DNA of 33,552 bases. It comes from Gammaproteobacteria bacterium. GTDB taxonomy: Bacteria; Pseudomonadota; Gammaproteobacteria; Thiohalobacterales; Thiohalobacteraceae. Positions 25,737 through 33,552 of the stretch are shown one piece after another. The notes under the pieces are model-generated. The model was given only the letters and a program-made list of their open reading frames with translations, searched no databases and was not told where the DNA came from. The position numbers and the translations under genes are program-made. The DNA is taken from NCBI GenBank assembly GCA_002699185.1, contig PABG01000067.1:1-33552 (forward strand), read 5' to 3'. Positions within the stretch are counted from its first letter, which is position 1, and every line of letters starts with the position of its first letter.

Positions 25737-27753
25737 AAGCTGTGCTCTCCTGCTCAGAAGTTCGTGCATTGCGGATCACTCCGGCGATATCAACGATCAG
25801 TGCCACCGACCCGTCGCCGAGTATGGTCGCGCCCGAGATACCTTCGACCCGCCTGAAGTTGGTTTCCAGTGACTTGACCACCACCTGCTGCTGCCCGAGC
25901 AGATCATCGACGAGCAGCGCTACCCGTCGGCCTTCGCCCTCGACCACCACCAGCAGCCCCTCGCTTATATCGCCGCACCGGCTCTGGCCACCGAACAGAC
26001 TGTCAAGGCGGATCACCGGCAGATAATCTTCCCGCCAGGCGAAGGTCTCGCCGCGCCCGGCGACCTGGTTGATGGAGCCAGGCCGGACCTGGATCGACTC
26101 GATGATGGAGATGAGGGGGATGATGTAGTTCTCCTCACCGACGGCAACGGTCTGACCGTCAAGAATGGCCAGGGTCAGGGGCAGACGAATCGTGAAGGTC
26201 GATCCCTTGCCGAATTCGGAGGCGATCTCGATCGAACCACCCAGGCCCTGGATATTGCGTCGTACCACATCCATGCCCACGCCGCGCCCGGAGACGTCAC
26301 TGACCTGCTGCGCGGTTGAAAAGCCGGGCATGAAGATGAGTTCATGGATCTGCTCAGGCGATAATTCGGCGTCATCGGGAATCAGCCCGCGCTCAACGGC
26401 CTTGGCCCGGATGCGCTCGGCGTTCAGGCCACGGCCGTCGTCACGGATCTCGATGACAATGTTGCCCCCCTTGTGAAAGGCATTGAGACCCAGCCACCCA
26501 CATGCTTCCTTTCCGGCGGCCCTGCGCTCCTCCGGCGGCTCTATACCGTGATCCAGGGCATTACGCACCAGATGTACCAGCGGGTCGCCGATGTGTTCGA
26601 CCACGGTCTTGTCCACCTCGGTGGACTCACCACCGATCTCGAGTTCCACCTCCTTGCCGAGGCTGCTGCTCAGGTCATGCACCATGCGCGGAAAACGGTT
26701 GAACACGAAGCCGATACGCAGCATGCGCATGCGCATGACCTGATCCTGCAACTCGCGTGTATTGCGCTCGAGCTGCGCCAGACCGTCATGCAGCCGCTGC
26801 AGTCGGCTCATGTCAAAATCCTCGCCCAGGGTGCTGAGCATGGATTGGGTGATCACCAGTTCGCCCACCAGATTGATCACCGAGTCCACCTTGTCGATAT
26901 TAACCCGGATCGAGGAACCGTCCATCCCGGCGCCGGAGGCACGCCGGTCACCGTTGCGTCGCCGGTCACCGCCGCGCCGGCGCTCCAGCATCAGTTCGCC
27001 GGCCACCCCTTCCTCGGCGTCGGCCATGCCTTCGCCCGGTGCGGACAGTGGCTCAATCACAAGTTCGCACTCATCCTCGACCCAGGCGAAGACCTCATCG
27101 AGGCTCGCACGCGGGATATCACCCTGCAGCTTCAGTTTCCAGGCGAGATAGCTCTGTTCCGGGTCGATGTCGGCGAATGCCGGCAGGGCGGCGGTATCCA
27201 CCTCGATTTCGAGTTCGCCGAGTCCATCAAGTTCGCGCAGAATCCGTACCGGCTCGTTGCCGGTGAGAAAGAAATCCGGATGCGGCCGGAAATCCACACG
27301 CCAGCCGCACCCGTTCCCATCAGTATCGGCAACCGACGCTGTCGTCACAGTGGCTTCGCCTTCCTGCTCCAGCAACCGTCGTAACCGCGTCTCCAGGTCG
27401 CGGCTGCATTCCGGCGTCTGCTCTCCATCCTCGCGACAATGGGCGAGCAGCTCCCGGATGCAGTCGACCGACTGCAACAGCAGATCTACCGTTTCACGTT
27501 CGGGCTGACGGGTGCCGTTGCGCATCTCATCCAGCAGCGTTTCCACGAGGTGGGTGAACCCTGATATGGCGGTCAGGCCGAAGGTGCCGCTGCCACCCTT
27601 GATGGAATGGGCGGCACGGAAAATCCCATTGAGCAGTTCCGGATCGTCACAGTCGCCGTCAGACAGTGCCAGCAGACTCGACTCCATGATATCCAGACCT
27701 TCGAAACTCTCCTCGTAGAAGGTCTGCAGGAATTGCGATGTGTCGATACTCAT
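25714..27753 (-). CDS. cheA: Chemotaxis sensor histidine kinase CheA
   Basis: 679 aa from MSIDTSQF, where AAGGAG lies 10 nt upstream; the 47 extra codons in the ORF track read back into the cheY gap and look non-coding. CheA phosphorylates CheY and CheB in response to MCP signals. Domains: P1/Hpt (about 1-110) with phospho-acceptor H49 in RAAHSIKGGSGTFG; a P2-like segment (about 155-240); P3 dimerisation helices (about 270-345, VDSVINLVGELVITQSML); P4 ATPase with LVHLVRNALDHGIE, EIRDDGRGLN and SDVSGRGVGMDVV; and P5 CheW-like domain (about 535-665). All expected kinase boxes are intact. It follows cheY by 34 bp. This is a single-Hpt, motor-type CheA rather than a multi-Hpt ChpA kind. Confidence 0.96.
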   Translation of the reverse strand: MSIDTSQFLQTFYEESFEGLDIMESSLLALSDGDCDDPELLNGIFRAAHSIKGGSGTFGLTAISGFTHLVETLLDEMRNGTRQPERETVDLLLQSVDCIRELLAHCREDGEQTPECSRDLETRLRRLLEQEGEATVTTASVADTDGNGCGWRVDFRPHPDFFLTGNEPVRILRELDGLGELEIEVDTAALPAFADIDPEQSYLAWKLKLQGDIPRASLDEVFAWVEDECELVIEPLSAPGEGMADAEEGVAGELMLERRRGGDRRRNGDRRASGAGMDGSSIRVNIDKVDSVINLVGELVITQSMLSTLGEDFDMSRLQRLHDGLAQLERNTRELQDQVMRMRMLRIGFVFNRFPRMVHDLSSSLGKEVELEIGGESTEVDKTVVEHIGDPLVHLVRNALDHGIEPPEERRAAGKEACGWLGLNAFHKGGNIVIEIRDDGRGLNAERIRAKAVERGLIPDDAELSPEQIHELIFMPGFSTAQQVSDVSGRGVGMDVVRRNIQGLGGSIEIASEFGKGSTFTIRLPLTLAILDGQTVAVGEENYIIPLISIIESIQVRPGSINQVAGRGETFAWREDYLPVIRLDSLFGGQSRCGDISEGLLVVVEGEGRRVALLVDDLLGQQQVVVKSLETNFRRVEGISGATILGDGSVALIVDIAGVIRNARTSEQESTAYGYRQRA

Positions 27754-27787
27754 CTGCCCATGTCTCCTTCGGCCCGTCTGGCCGACT

Positions 27788-28150
27788 TCATCCCAGGACC
27801 TTCTTGACTGTGGCCAGGAGTTGGTCGGGACTGAAGGGTTTGACAATCCAGCCGGTCGCCCCGGCCGCCTTGCCTTCCTGCTTCTTGTCCGCACCGCCTT
27901 CCGTGGTCAACATCAGGATGGGCGTGAATTTATAGCTGGGCAGGCCACGCAACTCCCGGATCAGACTGATACCGTCCATCACCGGCATGTTCACGTCGGA
28001 GATGACCAGGTTGAAGGCCTTGCCCTTGGCGGCATTGAGCGCCTTCTGACCGTCCTCGGCCTCGACCACCTCATGGCCATCCTGCTTTAGCGTGAATGCC
28101 ACCATCTGGCGCATCGAAGCCGAATCATCCACTGCCAGTATCGTTGCCAT
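27788..28150 (-). CDS. cheY: Chemotaxis response regulator CheY
   Basis: A 120-aa single-domain receiver protein, the standard CheY length. It is phosphorylated by CheA and normally binds the flagellar switch. Visible residues: acidic pair DD (8-9), phospho-acceptor D52 in LVISDVNMPVMDG, Thr in LMLTTEGG, and Lys in WIVKPFSPDQL. The block EGGADKKQEGKAAGATGWIVKPF is typical of CheY proteins that sit in cheY-cheA-cheW operons, as in the P. aeruginosa Che2 cluster. No cheZ was found in the window, so dephosphorylation must rely on another protein or on intrinsic hydrolysis. It follows a STAS gene by 51 bp and precedes cheA by 34 bp. Confidence 0.94.
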   Translation of the reverse strand: MATILAVDDSASMRQMVAFTLKQDGHEVVEAEDGQKALNAAKGKAFNLVISDVNMPVMDGISLIRELRGLPSYKFTPILMLTTEGGADKKQEGKAAGATGWIVKPFSPDQLLATVKKVLG

Positions 28151-28201
28151 TGCAGTTCTCCCTTTATGATTGAAAGCGTTCGCGCTAGCGGTCGTGCCCG
28201 G

Positions 28202-28489
28202 TCAGGCCACTTCCGGCAGTGACAGAATATTCGTCAATCCTGTCAGCCGGGCGGCGTCGATCAACGCCGGTGAAACCGCCGCCCAGTGGCATTCCAGCCC
28301 CAGGGTTTTCGTTTCCTGCATGAAGGCGCACAACAATTGCAGCGCGGCAGCGTCGAAACGCTCCGCCTCCTTGGCATCCAACTGGATGGGAAGAGCCTGC
28401 TGCAGTCCATCAGCAAGCATGGCTCTCAGGGATTCAATCCTGGTGATGTCTATCGATCCGTTCAGATCGATGCGGGTGTGGTTGGTCAT
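28202..28489 (-). CDS. STAS-domain protein lacking the phosphorylatable serine
   Basis: About 95 aa from MTNHTRIDL, chosen because AGGGGG lies about 8 nt upstream; the 19 extra codons in the ORF track have no support. It is one small STAS-like domain: IDLNGSIDITRIESLRAML, PIQLDAKEAERFDAAALQLLCAFMQ, LECHWAAVSPALIDAARLTGLTNILSLP. Where RsbV/SpoIIAA-type proteins have D-S-S, this has D-A-A, so regulation by serine phosphorylation is unlikely. Small STAS proteins are often found at the head of che operons and may be scaffold or coupling parts. This is the first gene of the leftward array, so the operon promoter should lie upstream of it (28490 and beyond). Function is not known. Confidence 0.82.
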   Translation of the reverse strand: MTNHTRIDLNGSIDITRIESLRAMLADGLQQALPIQLDAKEAERFDAAALQLLCAFMQETKTLGLECHWAAVSPALIDAARLTGLTNILSLPEVA

Positions 28490-28981
28490 CTGACTGCCCC
28501 CTGGTCCTGTAATACTGAATGCCGGCGAAGCACGCTGGCGTCGCATCTGGCGTTCCCTTCAACCGGCAGGATTTGGGGCAGTCGAAGGTGTGCGGGAAAT
28601 GCGGGAAGCAAATCCCATGCCTTTTTCTGACAAAACGGAGGATCGGTATATTCCGGATGATCTCTTGCAACTGGAACTCACACCGGAAATATAGTTAAGC
28701 CATTGTTATTTATTTATTATTTTCAGGCCGCGCGATGAAGCGGAATGCAGCGCTTTCCATTGGGGGGAACTGACTCAACCCCGTCGCCGAGCGGATATCG
28801 GCTACAGATTTTTGTCGCAACGGATCAGGGTGTCGGCGCATCGACGCCAGAATCGCATCGCAAAATGAGTGGGCATGGCAGCGCAGATCCGCCGACTCAA
28901 CTCAATACGGGACGCTACGCGGAAAACATAAGGAAGGGATTATACAGCGTTCAAACACATCGGCCGGAGACCGAAGGACTA
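28490..28981. other. Non-coding region upstream of the che array (probable promoter region)
   Basis: About 490 bp without a convincing gene. The plus-strand ORF beginning at 28745 is mostly the antisense of gloA and is not accepted. Around 28697-28723 there is an AT tract (ATTGTTATTTATTTATTATTTT), the strongest AT-rich point here, probably part of the promoter or an UP-like element for the che array. I looked for sigma28 (TAAAGTTT-N11-GCCGATAA) and sigma54 boxes. The best sigma28-like -10 is ACCGATCC around 28647, but it lacks a matching -35. gloA ends at the right edge with no obvious terminator. Confidence 0.4.
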
Positions 28982-29371
28982 TCACACGGCCTTGCGGCCG
29001 ATCAGTTCGATGGGGTAGCCGTCGGGGTCCTCGACGAAGGCGATGATGGTGGTGCCGGCGTTCATCGGGCCGGCCTCGCGCAGGATTTTGCCGCCGCGGT
29101 TGCGGATCCGCTCGGCGGCCTGGTAGACATCGTCCACCTCGATGGCGATGTGGCCGTAGCCGTCGCCGAGGTCATAGGACTCCGTGTCCCAGTTGTACGT
29201 CAGTTCCAGGACGGTGTTCTCCGACTCGTCGCCGTAGCCGACGAAGGCCAGGGTAAACCGGCCGTCCGGGTAATCCTTCTGGCGCAGCAACTGCATGCCC
29301 AGCACTTCGGTATAGAATCTGATCGAGCGGTCCAGGTCGCCGACCCGCAGCATGGTGTGCAATATCCGCAT
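28982..29371 (-). CDS. gloA: Lactoylglutathione lyase (glyoxalase I)
   Basis: A 129-aa enzyme from [10 protein letters not shown], where AGGAG lies 7 nt upstream. It converts the methylglyoxal-glutathione hemithioacetal to S-lactoylglutathione, a cytoplasmic detoxification step. The four metal ligands of the fold are visible: H5 (LHTM), E in [11 protein letters not shown] in [11 protein letters not shown], and E in [53 protein letters not shown] is a textbook GloA N-terminal half. The short length without extra loops fits the nickel/cobalt-type bacterial enzyme. The 21 N-terminal residues added in the ORF track ([12 protein letters not shown]...) come from translating the adjacent inverted repeat and are rejected. 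It appears to be a single-gene unit. Confidence 0.96.
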   Translation of the reverse strand: MRILHTMLRVGDLDRSIRFYTEVLGMQLLRQKDYPDGRFTLAFVGYGDESENTVLELTYNWDTESYDLGDGYGHIAIEVDDVYQAAERIRNRGGKILREAGPMNAGTTIIAFVEDPDGYPIELIGRKAV

Positions 29372-29397
29372 GGCTGTTCTCCTGAGAAGATCAAAAG

Positions 29398-29632
29398 AAA
29401 AGAGCGCCACGGAAAACACGGAAAGCACGGACATGTATTGCTATATGCCAAGGCGCTGCGCGCTTGGCAGTATCATGATAACCCAGATGACTCCGTCATG
29501 CCGGCGGAGGCCGGCAACCAGGCGCCTCATCCCCCTGGATTCCGGCCTACGCCGGAATGACGAAGAGGGAACCAATCGGGGGATGTATAATAGGTTCGTC
29601 CGTGCTTTCCGTGTTTTCCGTGGCGCTCTTTT
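29398..29632. repeat. Nested inverted-repeat element between gloA and argG (outer arms 35 bp, perfect)
   Basis: The outer arms are AAAAGAGCGCCACGGAAAAC..CGGAC at 29398-29432 and its exact reverse complement at 29598-29632, 35 of 35 bases by eye. Within each arm the unit CACGGAAA is partly repeated. Inside the element are a TGCCAAG/CTTGGCA hairpin (about 29446-29470) and a second inverted pair at 29494-29562. There is no transposase gene. The element looks like a MITE or compound REP-type palindrome. Similar CCACGGAAAACACGG motifs are, from memory, dispersed in other environmental bacterial genomes. Confidence 0.85.
29494..29562. repeat. Inner inverted repeat (CGTCAT-CCGGC-GGCCGG-CCAG type)
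   Basis: 29494-29521 and 29535-29562 are 28-base arms that are reverse complements at 24 of 28 positions, with a 13-nt spacer. Each arm is itself palindromic; the right arm has TTCCGGC-CTAC-GCCGGAA, a perfect 7-bp stem. The motif resembles a widespread dispersed repeat with ATTCCGGC-GGCCGGAATCC cores (from memory). It lies wholly inside the outer 35-bp inverted repeat. Confidence 0.8.
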
Positions 29633-29636
29633 ATAA

Positions 29637-30851
<1,215 letters not shown>

Positions 30852-30879
30852 GGGATGGACTCCGAATATATTCGATATA

Positions 30880-31122
30880 AACGCAGAGGACGCAGAGGCG
30901 CTAAGGCGCAGAGATATTCAATATAAAGACCATTGTCATTGCGAGCGCAGCGAAGCAATCTCGGAATGCTGGCAATGCGGCTTGTGCGAAGAGATTGCTT
31001 CGCTGCGCCCATAGAAGCCCTTCGGGCTTCATTATGGGTACCCCACCCTGCGGATCTGGGCATCGCAATGACGTGAATATATTTGTACCTTTGCGCCTCC
31101 GCGCCTCTGCGTCCTCTGCGTT
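30880..31122. repeat. Nested inverted-repeat element upstream of argG (outer arms 34 bp)
   Basis: The outer arms are AACGCAGAGGACGCAGAGGC... at 30880-30913 and the reverse complement at 31089-31122, with 31 of 34 bases pairing and the first 22 perfect. The arm has an internal ACGCAGAGG tandem. The element fills most of the 279-bp gap between argG and the E2-E3 gene. It has the same overall plan as the element on the other side of argG, but different sequence. No coding capacity is seen. Confidence 0.85.
30935..31072. repeat. Inner inverted repeat, right arm interrupted by a 54-nt hairpin-bearing insert
   Basis: The left arm is GTCATTGCGAGCGCAGCGAA..CT (30935-30961). The right arm is split: AGATTGCTTCGCTGCGC (30992-31008) pairs with the inner part, and TCGCAATGAC (31063-31072) pairs with the outer part. 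Between them, 31009-31062 (54 nt) contains the perfect hairpin GAAGCCC-TTC-GGGCTTC (31014-31030), extended by CCCATA/TATGGG with a 2-nt bulge. This looks like a small palindromic unit inserted into one arm of an older repeat. The CATTGCGAGCGCAGCGAAGCAATCT motif is, from memory, a common dispersed bacterial repeat. Confidence 0.8.
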
Positions 31123-31130
31123 ACTCCCGC

Positions 31131-33552
31131 TTACTTAGCCTTGACCTTCGCACTCCGCCGCAACCGCGACAGTAGCCGCCGCGCCAGTTCGCCGAACAGT
31201 TCGGTCTGGGTCGGGTGCGGGTGGATGGCGTTGCCGACCTGCTCCAGGGTAAGCCCTGCGCTGACCATCATCACCGCCTCGCCGATCAGGGTGTCGGTGT
31301 GGTCGGCCAGGAAGTGCACGCCGATGATGCGGCCGGTGGCCTTGTCGGCGACCAGCTTGATCAGGCCATGCTCCTCCTTGTTGATCATGGCCTTGGCATC
31401 GATGTTCATGGGCACCTTGGCCTCGACCGCGTCGATGCCCTTCTCCTTGGCCTGCGCCACCGACAGGCCGACGAAGCCGGCCTCGGGGCGGGTGAAGATG
31501 ACGCCGCAGTCCTTGTCCTGATCGTACTTCATGTCCTCGCCCAGGATGCTCATGGCGGCCACCCGGCCCTGCTGGGCGGCGGTGTGCGCCAGCATCAGGC
31601 CGCCGATGACATCGCCGATGGCGAAGATGTGCGGAACGCTGGTGCGGCAACGGGCATCGACCTTCACGGCCGGGCCGTCGGTGGCGATGCCGGCCTGGTC
31701 CAGATTGAGGCCGTCGATCTCGGGCCGCTTGCCGGTGGCCATGATGACATAGTCGGCCTTGAGCTGGTGCGACTTGCCCTCGGCATCCGTGTACCTGGCG
31801 GTCACCGCGCCGGGCTTGCCGCTGATCTTCTCCAGCTTGACCGAGGTGTGCACGCTCAGGCGCGGATCGTCGTTGAGCACCTGCGTCAGGTGCTTGGCAA
31901 TCTCGGGCTCAACCTCGGCCAGGATGCGGTCCTGCGCCTCCAGCAGGGTGACCTCGGCGCCGAAGTCCTGGAAGATCTGCGCCATCTCCACGCCGATCGC
32001 GCCGCCGCCGACCACCACCAGTTTTTTCGGTGGAGTATCCAGCATCCAGACGGTATCGGAGGTCAGCACCGATCCCGTCTCCAGCCCCTCGCGGGCGCCG
32101 TCGATGGGCGGCACGAAGGGCGGCGCGCCGGTGGCGATGACGGCGCAGCCGAAGCTCACCGTCTTGACGTTCTTGCCGTCACCGGCCCGGGCGCGGGTGT
32201 GCGGATCGTCCTGGTTGCCGCCGGCATCGATGGCGACATGATGGTCGTCGACGAAGCGGCCATAGCCCTGGATGTAGGTGATCTTCACACCCTTGTCGGT
32301 CTTGAGCGCCATCTGGCCGCGCGTCTCCAGCACGTTGCGCCGGTGCCCCTCCAGGGTCTTCCATTCCAGCTTCGCCTGATTGGTGCCCTGGATGCCCAGG
32401 TCGGCGTCGTGAGCCCGATCGCGGATACGGTCGGCCGCGGCGCGCCAGGCCTTGGAGGGGATGCAGCCGCGCCACAGGCATTCGCCGCCCGGGTAGGGGG
32501 AGTCGTTGATCAGTGCGACCTTGTGGCCGTGACCGGCCAGATCGCGGGCGCAGTCCTCGCCGCCGGGACCGCCGCCGATGACGACGACGTCGTAGTCCCA
32601 GTCGCCTTCGGGGATGGCCGGGCCGGTCGGGCCCATCCAGCTCTCGGGCGCCTCGATGAGTTCCTTCAGGTCCTTGAGGTACAGGGCCACGTCGGCACCG
32701 TTCACCACCCGGTGATCGCCGGTGATGGTGAAGGGACTGCCCTGCTCGGTGTCGGCGGAGATGGCGAGTATTGCCGCGATGCCCGGCGTGGCGATGGCGT
32801 CGAAGTGACTGACGCCGAACATACCCATGTTGGAGACCTGGAAGGTCGAGCCCGAGTATTCCTCGGGCTTGAGCCGACGCTTGCGGGCGCGCTCGACCAG
32901 GTCCTGCCAGTCCTCGTTGAGTTCTTCCAGACTGCGCGATTCGCAGCCGCGCAGCACCGGCACCACCAGGCCGCCTTCGACGGCCACAGCCATGCCGACG
33001 TCGACATTGGCGCGCTCGACCAGCTGGTCCTGCGGCTTGTAGCACCAGTTCATCTTGGGATGGTTTTTCATCGCCTCGGCGCAGGCCTTGGCGATGGCGA
33101 CCGTGACCGACACACCCCTGGCCTTGGCGGCCCTGATCAGGCCACCCAGCCGGATGTGGCTGGTGACGTGGAAACTGGGGATGGACAGCGATTCGGTCAT
33201 GGAGCGGCTGATGGCCGCCTCCAGCTTGTTCATCTTCCGGCCCTCGCCGGGCACGTCCACCTCGGGGAAGCCGCCGGGGGCGGCGGCACCGGCCGGCCTG
33301 GCGTTGGCGACATCCGCCGCGACCACGACCCCGCCGGGGCCGGTGCCGGGTACGGTGTTCAGATCCACGCCCTGCTGGCCGGCGATCTTGCGGGCGAACG
33401 GCGTCGCCCCCCGGCCCTGCGGACGCGGCGCGGGCGTGCCGCCCGGCACGGAGGCCGGGGTGGACGGACGCGCAGCCGGCGCAGCGGCCGACGGCGCGGA
33501 AGCGGCTTGCGCCTGCTCGGCCGGCTTCGCAGCGGCAGGTGCGGCTTCCTCG
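31131..33552 (-). CDS. Fused dihydrolipoyl acyltransferase (E2) - dihydrolipoamide dehydrogenase (E3), N terminus outside window
   Basis: The minus frame is open from the window edge to the TAA at 31131, giving about 807 residues of one protein. The GTG start in the ORF track (33449) is internal to an Ala/Pro-rich linker (EEAAPAAAKPAEQAQAAS..), of the sort that follows a lipoyl domain. Then come a peripheral subunit-binding domain (ATPFARKIAGQQGVDL..GTGPGGVVVAADV), the E2 catalytic domain (MNKLEAAISRSMTESLSIPSFHVT to GDHRVVNGADVALYLKDLKELIE), and directly after it a complete E3: VVVIGGGPGGEDCA, redox disulfide GGECLWRGCIPSK, second nucleotide site VVVGGGAIGVEMAQ, FAD motif IFAIGDV, and HPHPTQTE at the dimer interface. 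E2 and E3 of 2-oxoacid dehydrogenase complexes are normally separate proteins. The E2 catalytic box has Asn where Asp is usual. Confidence 0.9.
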   Translation of the reverse strand, partial: EEAAPAAAKPAEQAQAASAPSAAAPAARPSTPASVPGGTPAPRPQGRGATPFARKIAGQQGVDLNTVPGTGPGGVVVAADVANARPAGAAAPGGFPEVDVPGEGRKMNKLEAAISRSMTESLSIPSFHVTSHIRLGGLIRAAKARGVSVTVAIAKACAEAMKNHPKMNWCYKPQDQLVERANVDVGMAVAVEGGLVVPVLRGCESRSLEELNEDWQDLVERARKRRLKPEEYSGSTFQVSNMGMFGVSHFDAIATPGIAAILAISADTEQGSPFTITGDHRVVNGADVALYLKDLKELIEAPESWMGPTGPAIPEGDWDYDVVVIGGGPGGEDCARDLAGHGHKVALINDSPYPGGECLWRGCIPSKAWRAAADRIRDRAHDADLGIQGTNQAKLEWKTLEGHRRNVLETRGQMALKTDKGVKITYIQGYGRFVDDHHVAIDAGGNQDDPHTRARAGDGKNVKTVSFGCAVIATGAPPFVPPIDGAREGLETGSVLTSDTVWMLDTPPKKLVVVGGGAIGVEMAQIFQDFGAEVTLLEAQDRILAEVEPEIAKHLTQVLNDDPRLSVHTSVKLEKISGKPGAVTARYTDAEGKSHQLKADYVIMATGKRPEIDGLNLDQAGIATDGPAVKVDARCRTSVPHIFAIGDVIGGLMLAHTAAQQGRVAAMSILGEDMKYDQDKDCGVIFTRPEAGFVGLSVAQAKEKGIDAVEAKVPMNIDAKAMINKEEHGLIKLVADKATGRIIGVHFLADHTDTLIGEAVMMVSAGLTLEQVGNAIHPHPTQTELFGELARRLLSRLRRSAKVKAK

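Noticed and set aside
28600-28760. Sigma28 (flagellar) or sigma54 promoter for the che array
   Set aside because: An ACCGATCC-like -10 is present, but the expected -35 at 11-bp spacing matches poorly. No TGGCAC-N5-TTGC with correct GG/GC spacing was found.
29372-29434. Extended N terminus of glyoxalase I ([14 protein letters not shown]...)
   Set aside because: This peptide comes from translating the CACGGAAA inverted-repeat arm; the ATG at 29371 has a strong ribosome-binding site and matches the family start.
28745-29560. 271-aa plus-strand ORF covering the gap and gloA
   Set aside because: Most of it is the antisense of gloA; the part in the gap has no motifs or ribosome-binding site.

Overview
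The window is GC-rich, densely coded bacterial DNA. The gene set (long-form PstC/PstA permeases, PPK1, a Che2-like chemotaxis cluster, PAS/GGDEF/EAL proteins) points to a motile gammaproteobacterium, perhaps in or near the Chromatiales/Ectothiorhodospiraceae. That placement is an inference from protein style, not from a marker gene. No rRNA, tRNA, CRISPR array or transposase gene was seen.

Layout. (1) 1-5056: the 3' end of argF, a membrane PAS-PAS HisKA_2 histidine kinase (+), and a convergent membrane PAS-GGDEF-EAL c-di-GMP enzyme (-). (2) 5057-12896: a phosphate block. pstC-pstA-pstB-phoU runs leftward, and ppk1 is transcribed divergently. Their shared upstream region has two good Pho boxes oriented toward pstC. 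There is no pstS, phoB or phoR here. (3) 12959-28489: a leftward array of 13 genes, mostly overlapping or tightly spaced: STAS, cheY, cheA, cheW, MCP (NIT sensor), MCP (Aer-like PAS), cheR, cheD, cheB, short membrane MCP, STAS, REC-ANTAR regulator, and a PAS-GAF-PAS-PAS-GGDEF-EAL protein. The cheY-A-W-mcp-R-D-B order matches the Pseudomonas aeruginosa Che2 cluster. Here it is bracketed by STAS proteins and followed by an RNA-binding antiterminator and a c-di-GMP protein. (4) 28490-33552: a non-coding stretch, gloA, argG, and the 3' part of a gene for a fused dihydrolipoyl acyltransferase (E2) and dihydrolipoamide dehydrogenase (E3). argG is flanked on both sides by nested inverted-repeat elements.

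How the genes may work together. The Pst/PhoU/PPK set takes up phosphate and stores it as polyphosphate, apparently under PhoB control. The chemotaxis set has a full phosphorelay (CheA, CheW, CheY) and a full adaptation set (CheR, CheB, CheD). It has one MCP with a C-terminal tether (EWEEF) and a second, tether-less MCP with a very similar signalling domain. The STAS, ANTAR and GGDEF/EAL genes suggest outputs beyond the flagellar motor. The HisKA_2 kinase at the left end is of the class that usually partners ANTAR regulators.

Most interesting points: the E2-E3 fusion, the nested palindromic elements around argG, the predicted beta-propeller inside PstC, and the integrated Che/STAS/ANTAR/c-di-GMP cluster. 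All domain calls, motif positions and repeat alignments were made by eye.
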